A stretch of 64,000 nucleotides of DNA from UMGS1002 sp964570825 (lineage in GTDB: Bacteria > Bacillota > Clostridia > Oscillospirales > CAG-272): assembly GCA_964570825.1 (NCBI GenBank), contig CAZMZJ010000009.1, positions 33,689-97,688 of the forward strand, written 5' to 3'. Both the position numbers and the translations under genes were made by a program. Below the pieces are notes generated by a model that saw nothing but the letters and a program-made list of their open reading frames with translations, was not told the DNA's origin and made no database searches. Below, piece after piece: positions 26,797 through 34,968 of the stretch; positions within the stretch are counted from its first letter, which is position 1; each line of letters opens with the position of its first letter.

Positions 26797-28033
26797 CTCT
26801 GCATTTTTCCTGTTCTTTCAATTTTTTCTCCGGACGCTTGAAAATCATATATCCCGCAAAGTATGCGATACCTGTGAAGCAGAGCACATATATTCCGGCA
26901 GAGCTGCCGCCGGCATTGCCGCTGCCGCTTGCCTGTGAATTCCGGGAAGGTTCTGTTACTGCTATTGTCGGCAATTCGGTTATTTCAGACGCAGTTCCGG
27001 TGTTCGCTGTTACGTCGGCGTTGTATGTCCCTTCGGGGGCGTCCCAGATGACCGCTGGCAGATTACCAGTCCCGTCTGTGTGCAGACAAAGGCGCAGATG
27101 TTCGTTGTCGCGCCCGGTTGTATATGAATAGGTGTTCTGGCCGTTTGAATCGGTCAGAACAGCAGGGTCTTGAGCCGTGAAATTAGCTCCGCCGGTGTCA
27201 AGCACCCATGTTTCGCCAGCGGCGCGCCATGATGAAATTACCCAAACCGCAGTGTCTGCAAACGGAGCCGCGCTGTCCGTAAAGCTGATTGTTGTTCCCG
27301 CTTTCGGTACTGTGATAATGCTTGTATAGCTGTATGTTGAGTAATACGGACGTATCTCATTGACATAATACATATCGTTGAACTGCGAACCTACATATCC
27401 GTCGAACCAGCGAACGCCGGTGACAGTTTTGTCAGGCATAAAATATACAGGCGAGCTGTCTAAGGCGCACTGCTCGGCATAAGTGCCGGGGAAGCCGGTG
27501 TATTCATAGTACACCTTCGGGTATATCACATTTCCCGAGGCGTCAAGGTCATTTGTGATGCAGAAGCAGAAACGCAGATATTCTTTGTCTTTGCTTGTTG
27601 TATATGTATATGTCATCGTGTTTCCGTTCCTCTCGGCAATTCCTGCCGATACGCCGTCCGTGCCCGGATAATTCGCGCCTTCCGGATCGATGACATACAC
27701 ACCGTCAACTTCCTTCCACGAGGAAATAGAATAGCCGGTCCGGGCGCAGAAACCGCTGCTGCCCGAGCCCTTTTCGGTAAACCAGACGGTAGTTCCGGAT
27801 TTTTCAATGCAGACGACGTCTGTATGGCGGTAAGTAGTGCTGGGGTTTCCGAGCGAACCGAGAGCGTTTTCGTATCCGAGTGCATTTCCCATAGAGCCGA
27901 CATACCCGAGATTCCATTTTACATCAAGCTCAGCCGGCGCTGCCGACACAGGTAAAACAGATAAAACAGATAACACAGGCATAATTGTTGTAAGCAGAGC
28001 AAGAATGGTAAGCAAGGATGCAGTTTTTTTCAA
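26783..28033 (-). CDS. secreted, C-terminally anchored protein with two internal repeats, unknown function
   Basis: 416 residues: N-terminal signal peptide (1 to ~32, hydrophobic core LLTILALLTTIMPVLSVLSV, cleavage near VSAAP), two homologous ~150-residue units, a Thr/Ser/Gly-rich linker (~355-378) and a C-terminal transmembrane helix (IYVLCFTGIAYFAGYMIF) ending in a Lys-rich tail. Each repeat shows GYVGS, an SGTT/AGTT strand, ISSW, a DxxGAN segment, YTTxxDxEHLR-like text and aromatic residues, suggesting a beta-sandwich displayed on the cell surface. I do not recognise the family. It overlaps the EEP gene and has its own consensus promoter. Confidence 0.8.
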   Translation of the reverse strand: MKKTASLLTILALLTTIMPVLSVLSVLPVSAAPAELDVKWNLGYVGSMGNALGYENALGSLGNPSTTYRHTDVVCIEKSGTTVWFTEKGSGSSGFCARTGYSISSWKEVDGVYVIDPEGANYPGTDGVSAGIAERNGNTMTYTYTTSKDKEYLRFCFCITNDLDASGNVIYPKVYYEYTGFPGTYAEQCALDSSPVYFMPDKTVTGVRWFDGYVGSQFNDMYYVNEIRPYYSTYSYTSIITVPKAGTTISFTDSAAPFADTAVWVISSWRAAGETWVLDTGGANFTAQDPAVLTDSNGQNTYSYTTGRDNEHLRLCLHTDGTGNLPAVIWDAPEGTYNADVTANTGTASEITELPTIAVTEPSRNSQASGSGNAGGSSAGIYVLCFTGIAYFAGYMIFKRPEKKLKEQEKCRDDKK

Positions 28034-28066
28034 AGAAGAAGCCTGCCTTTCTTTTGAATCACAATA

Positions 28067-28095
28067 ATTATAAAATAGCAGAAGATAAATGTCAA
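28067..28095 (-). promoter_or_regulatory. sigma-A promoter of the secreted-protein/EEP unit
   Basis: On the minus strand TTGACA (28095-28090) and TATAAT (28072-28067) lie 17 bases apart, 34 bases before the start codon at 28033. Confidence 0.8.
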
Positions 28096-28133
28096 GGCAT
28101 TTGGCATGGCGGCTTAGAGGGTGTAATATTTAT

Positions 28134-29981
28134 TTATGTTTTTGCAAAAAGATAAACAATAGCCGAAAGCAAATACGCAGCAAGGAACATAATTCCGATT
28201 CCGGCGGCAGCAAGCTTTGCGGAGCCTGATTCCGAACGCATAACCGGCATTGTGGCGGCACATGGAACATACATCGATGAAAAAATCGTAAAAGACAGAG
28301 CTGACGCCGGGGTAAAAATACCCGATTCTGCAAGAGTTTCAGCAGGATTTCCTCCGGTCAGCACTCCTAGCGCCGAAATGACTCCTTCCTTTGCGCCAAT
28401 CCCGCAGATAAGAGCCGCGACAGCTCTCCAGTTCCCAAATCCGAGTGGCGAGAAAAGCGGGGATACAAAACCTGACAATACGGCCAGGATGCTTTCGTCC
28501 GGCACAGAGGCGAGCGAAAAGCGAGGGGTGAGAAAGGATAACAGCCAGACAACGGAAGTTGACAGAAAGATGATACCTCCGGCGCGGATGAGGAATTCTT
28601 TTGCACGTACGGCTGCGGCGGGGATGATTGCCCAAAGGCGCGGGATCCGGTATCTGGGCAGCTCTGTGACGAACATAGGCACTTCGGCATGCGACGCTGA
28701 ACGCGCGATTCCGGAACAGATTAGAAACATAACGATCCCTGTCAAGTAAACACAAAGCACGGCGAACCAGCCCGCGCCGGGGAAGAACGATGAGGAGATG
28801 ACGGAGTATATCGGCGCCCGGGCCGAACAGGAAATAAGCGGCAAGAAAATTATGCAGCGCAGTCTCTCATTTCTGTCGCCGAGCGTTCTGGCTGACATGA
28901 CTGCGGTTACACTGCACCCGAATCCGAGCAGCAAAGGTACAAAGGCGCGTCCGCTCATTCCGGCCCGACGCAGAAGCGCGTCCATTATAAACGAAGCCCG
29001 CGCCATATATCCGCTGTCCTCAAGCAGGGAGAGGAGTATGAAAAGAAGTGTTATGCGCGGAAGAAAAGAAACTACGGCGCCGACGCCGCCGAGCACGCAG
29101 CCCGAGAGGAACGATCCGAGCGCCACCGGAAAACCGGGTTTTGATGCAAGACAATCAAATAAGCCGGCAAGAGGAGTTATAGTCATACTTTCAAAAAACG
29201 AGGTAAGCGAATTTCCGATAAAACCAAAGGTTAACCAGAAAATTATCGCCATAACAGCCAAAAAAACCGGAATGCCGGCAGCGGGATGCGTAATAACCTT
29301 GTCTGCGAGATCGGTTGGCTTATGAAAAGAGACTGTGCGCGACAAAGCAGCAGATGCCGCCCGCGAGGCAAAATCCGCACGCCCGCCTTCGCTACGGGGG
29401 AAAATTATATTTGAAGGCATACTTCTGTCATGATTTTTTCGAATTGTTCCGTCGGCGGTAGCACGGGCAGTAGTACAGATAATATCGCGAAGTTCATTAA
29501 AACCGGTTCCGTCCGCGGCTGACACCGCGACAGTCGGTACGCCGAGCATCCGGCTGAGCACAGGTGCGGACAAGGAGATTCCGTCTTTTTCAAGCTCGTC
29601 GCACATATTTACGGCGCAAATCATAGGAACGCCGGGATATTCCGAACGCAGAGCTGCAGTAAGCGCGAGACACCGTTCAAGAGTCGAGGCGCCGAGCACA
29701 TTTATAATAATACTCGTTTTCCCGTCGCGGAGCGTTGACAGCGTTACCTCCTCGTCTTCGCTGTGCGGAGAGAGAGAACGTATGCCCGGCAGGTCGGTCA
29801 AATGAATGTCAGGGCAGTCAGGACCAAGCCACTCCCCGCGTACAAGCCGTATGGTTTTATCAACTGTTACTCCCGCGCGGTTTCCAACCGGAACATTAGT
29901 GCGGGCGAGCCTGTTGAAGAGAGTGGACTTCCCGCAGTTCGGTGCTCCGACAAGCGCTGCGCTTATAATTTTTCTGCTCAT
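28134..29981 (-). CDS. feoB: ferrous iron transport protein B
   Basis: Inner-membrane Fe(II) transporter with a cytoplasmic GTPase domain; about 615 residues from the ATG at 29981 (MSRKIISAALVG). G1 GAPNCGKST, G2 region GNRAGVTVDK, G3 DLPGI and G4 NMCD are seen in the first 130 residues. The rest has the Gate-type membrane helices with the conserved LLGFGCSVTAVMSART segment carrying the Cys thought to line the path. It is shorter than the ~770-residue E. coli protein. feoA lies about 100 bases upstream on the same strand, giving feoAB. Confidence 0.95.
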   Translation of the reverse strand: MSRKIISAALVGAPNCGKSTLFNRLARTNVPVGNRAGVTVDKTIRLVRGEWLGPDCPDIHLTDLPGIRSLSPHSEDEEVTLSTLRDGKTSIIINVLGASTLERCLALTAALRSEYPGVPMICAVNMCDELEKDGISLSAPVLSRMLGVPTVAVSAADGTGFNELRDIICTTARATADGTIRKNHDRSMPSNIIFPRSEGGRADFASRAASAALSRTVSFHKPTDLADKVITHPAAGIPVFLAVMAIIFWLTFGFIGNSLTSFFESMTITPLAGLFDCLASKPGFPVALGSFLSGCVLGGVGAVVSFLPRITLLFILLSLLEDSGYMARASFIMDALLRRAGMSGRAFVPLLLGFGCSVTAVMSARTLGDRNERLRCIIFLPLISCSARAPIYSVISSSFFPGAGWFAVLCVYLTGIVMFLICSGIARSASHAEVPMFVTELPRYRIPRLWAIIPAAAVRAKEFLIRAGGIIFLSTSVVWLLSFLTPRFSLASVPDESILAVLSGFVSPLFSPLGFGNWRAVAALICGIGAKEGVISALGVLTGGNPAETLAESGIFTPASALSFTIFSSMYVPCAATMPVMRSESGSAKLAAAGIGIMFLAAYLLSAIVYLFAKT

Positions 29982-30079
29982 TATAACGAACACCCGCCTT
30001 TTCTTTCTGATATTCGAATATATGAGGCAGATGATCGGATTATTTAATCGTCAGAACAAACAATCCTGACATAATACAT

Positions 30080-30295
30080 CTATTTTGCGGGTCGTCTTAT
30101 GTAAACCAGCCGTGCCAGCCTCAGACTCATTGCATACTTTATACCGCGGATTCTAAACGTCACACCCCAGCCGGAGCGGGTGAGCAGCGTCAGCGGTGTT
30201 CCGGGGATGAAGCCGATATCGGAAAGCCAGCGCACATTTTTATCAGTGCCTGTCAATATCACAGTCTCGCCGGCAAGCGCGTCAGAAAGATTCAC
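30080..30295 (-). CDS. feoA: ferrous iron transport protein A
   Basis: 71-residue SH3-like cytoplasmic partner of FeoB. The pattern of LSDIGFIPGTPLTLLTRSGW with a glycine turn and a basic C-terminus (RLARLVYIRR) is typical. The start is a GTG at 30295 preceded by CAGGGAGAT. No clear Fur box was recognised upstream, although the promoter region is shared with the divergently read tRNA gene. Confidence 0.9.
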   Translation of the reverse strand: MNLSDALAGETVILTGTDKNVRWLSDIGFIPGTPLTLLTRSGWGVTFRIRGIKYAMSLRLARLVYIRRPAK

Positions 30296-30411
30296 TTCAA
30301 TATCTCCCTGTTTTTAATTTTTCAATACAGTATATTCTGAATACCCTTTTTCGGAATAAAAAGCAGCGGTTAAGCGAATTATATGTTCAGCCTATTTTTT
30401 TGAAATAAGTA

Positions 30412-30440
30412 TTGACAAATCAGCGGCATTCTGCTATAAT
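30412..30440 (+). promoter_or_regulatory. sigma-A promoter of the tRNA-Gln gene
   Basis: TTGACA (30412-30417), 17-base spacer, TATAAT (30435-30440): a fully consensus promoter 19 bases before the tRNA 5' end. Confidence 0.9.
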
Positions 30441-30459
30441 ACGCCTTGTCAATTAATAT

Positions 30460-30535
30460 TGCGGCATCGCCAAGCGGTAAGGCAACGGACTCTGACTCCG
30501 TCATTACCTAGGTTCAAATCCTAGTGCCGCAGCCA
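30460..30535 (+). tRNA. tRNA-Gln, anticodon CUG, CCA encoded
   Basis: 76 bases that fold completely: acceptor TGCGGCA pairs with TGCCGCA in the 3' arm, discriminator G, then encoded CCA at 30533-30535. The D arm holds AAGCGGTAAGG, the anticodon loop CTCTGAC gives anticodon CTG, and the T arm holds GGTTCAAATCC. The U1-A72 pair and G73 are glutamine identity features. It sits at the edge of a region rich in mobile-element remnants. Confidence 0.96.
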
Positions 30536-30626
30536 ACATGTCTGACCAAAATTAAGACACGAGAAAAACCACGGATTTGTTTAGTTTCCATAAGGATGTT
30601 TATGTGAATTAAGTAATCCGAGCGGG

Positions 30627-30663
30627 AAGGACGAGCAGTTATGGCTGTTCGTCCTTTTCGTTT
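30627..30663 (+). terminator. terminator downstream of tRNA-Gln
   Basis: Stem AAGGACGAGCAG (30627-30638) / CTGTTCGTCCTT (30645-30656) with one G-T pair and a 6-base loop, followed by TTCGTTTT. It ends transcription from the tRNA promoter and faces the tail of the IS3-type remnant on the minus strand. Confidence 0.75.
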
Positions 30664-30960
30664 TCATGTCATTGTGCAGACAGTGTTCCGATGTGCGAAA
30701 TAGTAGATAACGTCCTTAAGTATTGAGTTATCAAGGCTCATCTCGGCTGCCAGCTTTTTCAGCCGTTCGTTCTCTTTCTCAAGCTCCCTGAGCCGTTTTG
30801 CCTGCTGGGTATCCATATTCCCGTATTCTTTGCGCCAGCGGTAATAGGGCTTTTCGATCACACCGACCTTATGCACAGCTTCAGCAATGCTGCTGTCTTT
30901 TCCGCATAGTACTTCAACTTCCCGCAGATCGATTATTATATGTTCCGGAGTGTATTTCAC
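30664..30960 (-). pseudogene. IS3-family (IS407-like) transposase OrfA remnant
   Basis: 98 codons from a GTG at 30960 with AGGAGG upstream. The product has the OrfA plan: helix-turn-helix (YTPEHIIIDLREVEV ... SIAEAVHKVGVIEKPYYRWRKEYG) and a leucine-zipper coiled coil (QQAKRLRELEKENERLKKLA). Similarity to the family fades after about residue 84 (near 30709), where OrfB should overlap by frameshifting. The OrfB DDE catalytic half is missing altogether, so the element cannot move by itself. Confidence 0.82.
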
Positions 30961-31023
30961 TTTTGCCCTCCTTTGAACCTCGTCCTCCTTGTTAGTTTGA
31001 TTTTATCATGCTTTTACTAACAT

Positions 31024-31055
31024 TGTAACTGGTTCAATTTCCGGGGGGCAGGTCA
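31024..31055 (-). repeat. probable terminal inverted repeat of the IS3-type element
   Basis: Read on the minus strand, the segment begins TGACCTGCCCCCCGGAAATT and resembles the terminal repeats of IS3/IS407-type elements. It abuts the broken istB fragment exactly at base 31055-31056. The matching repeat at the other end is not clear; TGACCAAAATTAAGAC at 30544 is only a weak candidate. Confidence 0.5.
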
Positions 31056-31199
31056 ATTGTCGAGCTGCGCTTGTGCCTTGAATGAACAATCTCCAGTACA
31101 TCCTGCGCCTCAGGTTCGGTCAATGACACCGGTATCTGCTCATCCAGAATGAGAAGCGCCGGTTTCTTGTACTGTTGTTTAACTTTAAGGTACGTCCCA
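31056..31199 (-). pseudogene. istB: IS21-family helper ATPase (IstB) fragment
   Basis: Open on the minus strand without a start. The translation reads GTYLKVKQQYKKPALLILDE and then TEPEAQDVLEIVHSRHKRSSTI, matching the Walker B region and following helix of IstB-type AAA+ proteins (LLILDE, LLEIVxxRxxRxSTI). It has neither the Walker A part nor the C-terminus. The coding text stops exactly where the IS3-type terminal repeat begins, so the IS3-type element probably inserted into an older IS21 copy. Confidence 0.72.
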
Positions 31200-31232
31200 T
31201 TTATGATAAGTACCCAAAAAATTAGACAACCA

Positions 31233-31262
31233 TTGACTAATATTGCATATTTGTGGTAGAAT
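31233..31262 (+). promoter_or_regulatory. promoter of the NUDIX gene
   Basis: TTGACT (31233-31238) and TAGAAT (31257-31262) with an 18-base spacer, 28 bases before the start codon chosen at 31291. Confidence 0.6.
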
Positions 31263-31290
31263 AAAATAAAAAAATTTTATGGAGACAGTT

Positions 31291-31815
31291 ATGCAATTTT
31301 CGGATGTCGCAGTTATGAACATTGTGATGATATACGACCCAATTAATAATACTGTACTTATGCAAGATCGTACAAAGATCTGGAAAGGAGGCGCCTTTCC
31401 AGGAGGGCACCTTGAAATCGGAGAGAGTATTTATAATTCATGTATACGTGAAGTGAAAGAGGAAACGGGTTTAACAGTTTCGGATTTGATTCCATGCGGG
31501 CTTGTTCACTGGAGTAAGAAAAACGGAAGACAAGAATTCATATATTTTTACCGCACGGGTACATTTTCAGGTGAGCTTTTACAGTGTGACGAGGGTGAAA
31601 ACAAATGGATTTCCATTGATGATTTGACTAATCAACATCTTTCCGGATGGTTTCGGGAACAACTGCCGATTTTCTTTACAAAACAATATACAGAGCTTTC
31701 ATATATATATAGCCAAGAAACCGACAGCTATATAAAGTGCTTCCACAGTAGGGTAATAGTACCTGACATTAACATACTGCCGAGATTTTCAGAATTTCCA
31801 GAAAACCTGGTCTAA
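31291..31815 (+). CDS. NUDIX hydrolase (MutT-like)
   Basis: About 174 residues from the ATG at 31291, preceded by GGAGA; an ATG four codons upstream has no binding site. The Nudix box is complete: G-HLEIG-E-SIYNSCI-REVKEETG (about residues 45-66), the Mg-binding helix that hydrolyses nucleoside diphosphates linked to X. The text AVMNIVMIYD ... VLMQDR resembles 8-oxo-dGTP-type MutT proteins, but substrate is not determinable. The gene is noticeably more AT-rich than the core genes around it and stands between two groups of transposon remnants, so recent acquisition is plausible. Confidence 0.88.
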   Translation: MQFSDVAVMNIVMIYDPINNTVLMQDRTKIWKGGAFPGGHLEIGESIYNSCIREVKEETGLTVSDLIPCGLVHWSKKNGRQEFIYFYRTGTFSGELLQCDEGENKWISIDDLTNQHLSGWFREQLPIFFTKQYTELSYIYSQETDSYIKCFHSRVIVPDINILPRFSEFPENLV

Positions 31816-31901
31816 TATCAAAATTAATGCCACCGGTCACCGCTCTCTGCTCTCCGCTGTTACATTTGAGTGACACGACTTATATCTTTAGACATGTAAA
31901 T

Positions 31902-31938
31902 AACGTCTTTTGTCTACCCAAGACAAAAGGCGTTTTTT
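31902..31938 (+). terminator. terminator after the NUDIX gene
   Basis: Stem AACGTCTTTTGTCT (31902-31915) / AGACAAAAGGCGTT (31921-31934) with one G-T pair and a 5-base loop, followed by TTTTGTTG. Confidence 0.8.
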
Positions 31939-32007
31939 GTTGCTTTTTGGGCAAGAAACAGGCACAAGACTCAAAAAAAGCAAATTCAGAAAACGGGCAA
32001 AAAGATA

Positions 32008-32077
32008 GACATGTTCTAAAACTCTGATAGAATGAAAGCTGCAAATACAGACATTCGAAAAGAGTTCAGAACATGTC
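32008..32077. repeat. large imperfect inverted repeat
   Basis: GACATGTTCT (32008-32017) pairs perfectly with AGAACATGTC (32068-32077), and inside it AACTC (32020-32024) pairs with GAGTT (32062-32066), leaving a 37-base loop. TAGACA (32006-32011) and TAGAAT (32028-32033), 16 bases apart, form a possible promoter inside it. The dyad lies between the NUDIX terminator and the IS256-type remnant and may be a mobile-element end or a small RNA; undecided. Confidence 0.5.
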
Positions 32078-32146
32078 CGATCCTAATATACAGTTAAACG
32101 AGTAAGCCTGTCAAAACTTCTGCCGTTGGTATAAACAAGCTTATAT

Positions 32147-32278
32147 AACACCGGTTCAAGATAAGTACCAATAACATGATTGAGCGGATAATCCGGGAAA
32201 TCTGGCGCCGTACCCCGGGGGCGGCGCAAGTTTTTTCAGAAATGAATTTGCGAAAAATACTTGACGGTGTTTTTATAT
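32147..32278 (+). pseudogene. IS256-family (Mutator-like) transposase C-terminal remnant
   Basis: In one frame the sequence reads FKISTNNMIERIIREIWRRT followed by about 20 further residues and TGA at 32276-32278. STNxIERxxREIxRRT is the signature of the C-terminal part of IS256-type DDE transposases, just after the catalytic Glu region. An in-frame TAA lies immediately before it, and the N-terminal and catalytic parts are absent. A GC-rich hairpin with a T-run (GCGCCG 32205-32210 / CGGCGC 32222-32227, TTTTTT 32231-32236) lies within it. Confidence 0.6.
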
Positions 32279-32306
32279 GAAATTAACCTGTACACATTTT
32301 GATTTA

Positions 32307-33818
32307 TTATATAGTTCCGTCCCAGGTGGAAACTTTCTTTTTACCGCGCTCCTCTTCGCTGAACCATCTTGCAGTTATAGCTTTGGATTCTGTGTAGAAA
32401 CGGTAGCCGTCCTTACCGAGGCAGTGAAGGTCTCCGAAGAAAGAATTTTTGTGCCCGCAGAATGGGAAAACCCCGACGGGAACCGGAATGCCTACATTTA
32501 TACCGACCATGCCACCATGTGTCCGGCTGGCAAATTCGCGCGCATAATGGCCGTTCTGAGTGAAAATCACAGAACCGTTTGCGAAGGGATTGCTGTTCAT
32601 TATCTTAAGACCCTCTTCAAAATCCTTCACACGCTTGATGCAGAGCACCGGACCGAAAATCTCATCCCGTCCGATCGTCATATCCTCAGTGACAAAGTCA
32701 AAAACAGTCGGTCCAAGGTAGAACCCGTTTTCAAACCCCTCGACTACGCATTTCCGACCGTCAAGCACAAGCTGTGCGCCTTCGGCTATGCCCTTTTCAA
32801 TGTGTGAAATAATTGATTTTCTGTGAGAATCTGTGGCAATGGGTCCGAGTCCGCTGGTTTTGTCATAAGCCGGGCCGATCTTTATTTTTTTTGCCGCATT
32901 TACAATTGCCGATACCAGCTCTCCCGCAATGCTCTCCTCGGCGCAGACGACTGGCAGAGCCATACATCTTTCTCCGGCGCAGCCGAAGGCGGCGTTTATT
33001 ATGCCGGCGGCTGTCCGCTCTATTGGTGAATCGGCAAGGACTAACGCGTGGTTCTTTGCCTCGCAGAGGCACTGCACCCGTTTTCCGTTTGCGGCGGCGG
33101 TCATGTATATATGCCTGCCGACCGAGGTTGAGCCGACAAATGAAATTCCCCTGACATCCGGATGATTGAGGAATATTTCGGCTTCATTCCTTGAGCAGGT
33201 GACAATATTAACAACTCCTGCGGGAAGTCCGGCCTCCATATAAATTTCGGCAAACTTCATGGCTGTCATCGGCGTCATGCTTGCGGCTTTAATCACTATT
33301 GTGTTTCCGGTGGCAATGCAGATCGGTGTCATCCAGCCGAAAGGTATCATCGCGGGGAAGTTGAATGGAACTATGCCCGCGAATACTCCGAGCGGCTCGC
33401 GGTAGAGCGTAGTATCGAATCCGGTCGAGGTGTTCATCAGGCTTTCACCCATCATGAGCGATGGCGCGGATATCGCGTGTTCGGTTCCCTCTCTTGCTTT
33501 AAGCACATCGCCCTCGGCTTCCAGCCATGTTTTACCGTGCTCCCGGGCAACCGAATACGTAAGTTCCTCCATATGCTCGTTTATCAGTTCGCGTACCCTG
33601 TAAAGAATTTGAACCCGCTTCATAACCGGGGTGGCGGCCCATTTTGGAAATGCCTTTTTCGCGGCCTCAATCGCCGAGAGCACCTCGGCTTCAGTGCATG
33701 ATGGCGTTTCTGCGATGACTTCGCCTTTACTGGGATCATACACCGGCATATATTTATCTGTCGATGACTCAACAAACTCGCCGCCTATGAAAAGTTTCAG
33801 TCTCTCAACTTCTGACAT
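32307..33818 (-). CDS. aldehyde dehydrogenase, CoA-acylating methylmalonate-semialdehyde type
   Basis: 503 residues of the NAD-dependent aldehyde dehydrogenase superfamily. It resembles MmsA/IolA: the SAPSLMMGESLMN and GIVPFNFPAMIPFGWMTP segments, the cofactor-binding SFVGSTSVGRHIY, and the catalytic Cys285 in GCAGERCMALPVV. Those relatives turn malonate or methylmalonate semialdehyde, and some simple aldehydes, into acyl-CoA. Here it is third in a minus-strand set after a phosphonatase-like hydrolase and an iron-type alcohol dehydrogenase, so an aldehyde released by the first enzyme may be its substrate (inference). No iol or valine genes are nearby. Confidence 0.88.
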   Translation of the reverse strand: MSEVERLKLFIGGEFVESSTDKYMPVYDPSKGEVIAETPSCTEAEVLSAIEAAKKAFPKWAATPVMKRVQILYRVRELINEHMEELTYSVAREHGKTWLEAEGDVLKAREGTEHAISAPSLMMGESLMNTSTGFDTTLYREPLGVFAGIVPFNFPAMIPFGWMTPICIATGNTIVIKAASMTPMTAMKFAEIYMEAGLPAGVVNIVTCSRNEAEIFLNHPDVRGISFVGSTSVGRHIYMTAAANGKRVQCLCEAKNHALVLADSPIERTAAGIINAAFGCAGERCMALPVVCAEESIAGELVSAIVNAAKKIKIGPAYDKTSGLGPIATDSHRKSIISHIEKGIAEGAQLVLDGRKCVVEGFENGFYLGPTVFDFVTEDMTIGRDEIFGPVLCIKRVKDFEEGLKIMNSNPFANGSVIFTQNGHYAREFASRTHGGMVGINVGIPVPVGVFPFCGHKNSFFGDLHCLGKDGYRFYTESKAITARWFSEEERGKKKVSTWDGTI

Positions 33819-33835
33819 ATAGCGTTACTCCTCTA

Positions 33836-34948
33836 TCAATATACAGAATTAAGAATTTTAAGCACCTCGGCTTCGCCCAGATCAACCGGGTTATTGTCCA
33901 TTCTGCCCTTAGTGAAGGTATTTTTTACAATAGCGGGAATTGCTTCGTGCGGAATCCCAAAGGCTGACAGACGGAGTGACACTATGCCTGAGCAGACATC
34001 ATCAAGCCAATTTTTAAGACCGCCGTGGTTCTCATAGACACGGAAGAGCATATCGGCGTCTTTTGTGGCAGGACGGTTCAGCTTTGACACCGCGTCAAGA
34101 GTTATAGCACAGGCAAGGCCATGCGCGACGCCGTATGTCATGGTTATTGGATACGAGATAGAATGGCATGCGGTTGTATGAGTCTGGGAAAAGGCAATGC
34201 CGGCGAGGACTGACCCGCGGGCAAGATTTTCCCGGAGCTTTATGTCGGCGGGAGAAAGAAGCGCAGGCTTAAGGTTAGTCATGATGATTTCAATCGCCCG
34301 TAGTGAAATTTCCTTGACGAGGGGTGTAGTCTGTTTCGCCCAGAATGCCTCGCTTGCGTGGCAGAGAGCGTCGAGAGCGGTGGAAAGCGTCAGCTTCGGC
34401 GGCATGGAGATTGTCAGTTCTGGAATTATCAGCGCCTGTTTTGCAAAAAGCGAGGGAGACTCTATTGAAAACTTTGATATTTTATTTACATCCCATATGG
34501 TGGCCCATTTTGTAACTTCCGAGCCTGTTCCGGCAGTGGACGGAACGGCAATTATGTCGATTGTTCTGTGAGGAGCCGTATATGCTTTCGACTGTATCGA
34601 CTCGGTGATGTTTTCGACTGTCAGCTTTGTGTCTTTGTAAAGGTAACGGAAGGTGCTGAGCGCTTTTGCCAAGTCAATCGAGCTTCCGCCTCCTATCGTG
34701 ATGATAAGGCCGGGTTCTCTCTCTCCAACAACTTCAAGCGCATGCAGAATATCAAGCTGCGTGGGATTTGCCGGCACACTGTCAATCCAGACGATTCCGC
34801 GGTTTCCCTCGATTACGGAAGTGATGCCCCAGATATTGCTTGTGAAGCGTTCGGAAATTACGACAGTATCGGCCGGCGCTCCGGAAATCAACTTTTTTAA
34901 GTAATCAATATCTGCAAATTTAATTTCTATCGGGCAGAGTTCATTCAT
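33836..34948 (-). CDS. iron-containing alcohol dehydrogenase
   Basis: About 370 residues from the ATG at 34948 (MNELCPIEIKF); an ATG nine bases upstream sits on top of the presumed binding site GAAAAGAG. NAD(P)-binding GGGSSIDLAKAL near 90, and metal ligands in TALDALCHASEAFWAK (Asp, His) and later THTTACHS and YGVAHGLACAI (His). Group III alcohol dehydrogenases include phosphonoacetaldehyde reductase as well as butanol and lactaldehyde enzymes. It lies 17 bases upstream of the aldehyde dehydrogenase gene and 20 downstream of the hydrolase gene, clearly one operon. Confidence 0.9.
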   Translation of the reverse strand: MNELCPIEIKFADIDYLKKLISGAPADTVVISERFTSNIWGITSVIEGNRGIVWIDSVPANPTQLDILHALEVVGEREPGLIITIGGGSSIDLAKALSTFRYLYKDTKLTVENITESIQSKAYTAPHRTIDIIAVPSTAGTGSEVTKWATIWDVNKISKFSIESPSLFAKQALIIPELTISMPPKLTLSTALDALCHASEAFWAKQTTPLVKEISLRAIEIIMTNLKPALLSPADIKLRENLARGSVLAGIAFSQTHTTACHSISYPITMTYGVAHGLACAITLDAVSKLNRPATKDADMLFRVYENHGGLKNWLDDVCSGIVSLRLSAFGIPHEAIPAIVKNTFTKGRMDNNPVDLGEAEVLKILNSVY

Positions 34949-34968
34949 TCCAATCATCTCTTTTCAGT

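Noticed and set aside
31827..32027. Open frame of 66 codons downstream of the NUDIX gene
   Set aside because: It runs through a terminator hairpin, has no ribosome binding site and low-complexity content; considered non-coding.
31205..32168. The 10-mer GATAAGTACC occurs at 31205 and again at 32159 around the NUDIX gene
   Set aside because: Flanking bases differ, so the match is too short to be called a transposon end or target duplication.
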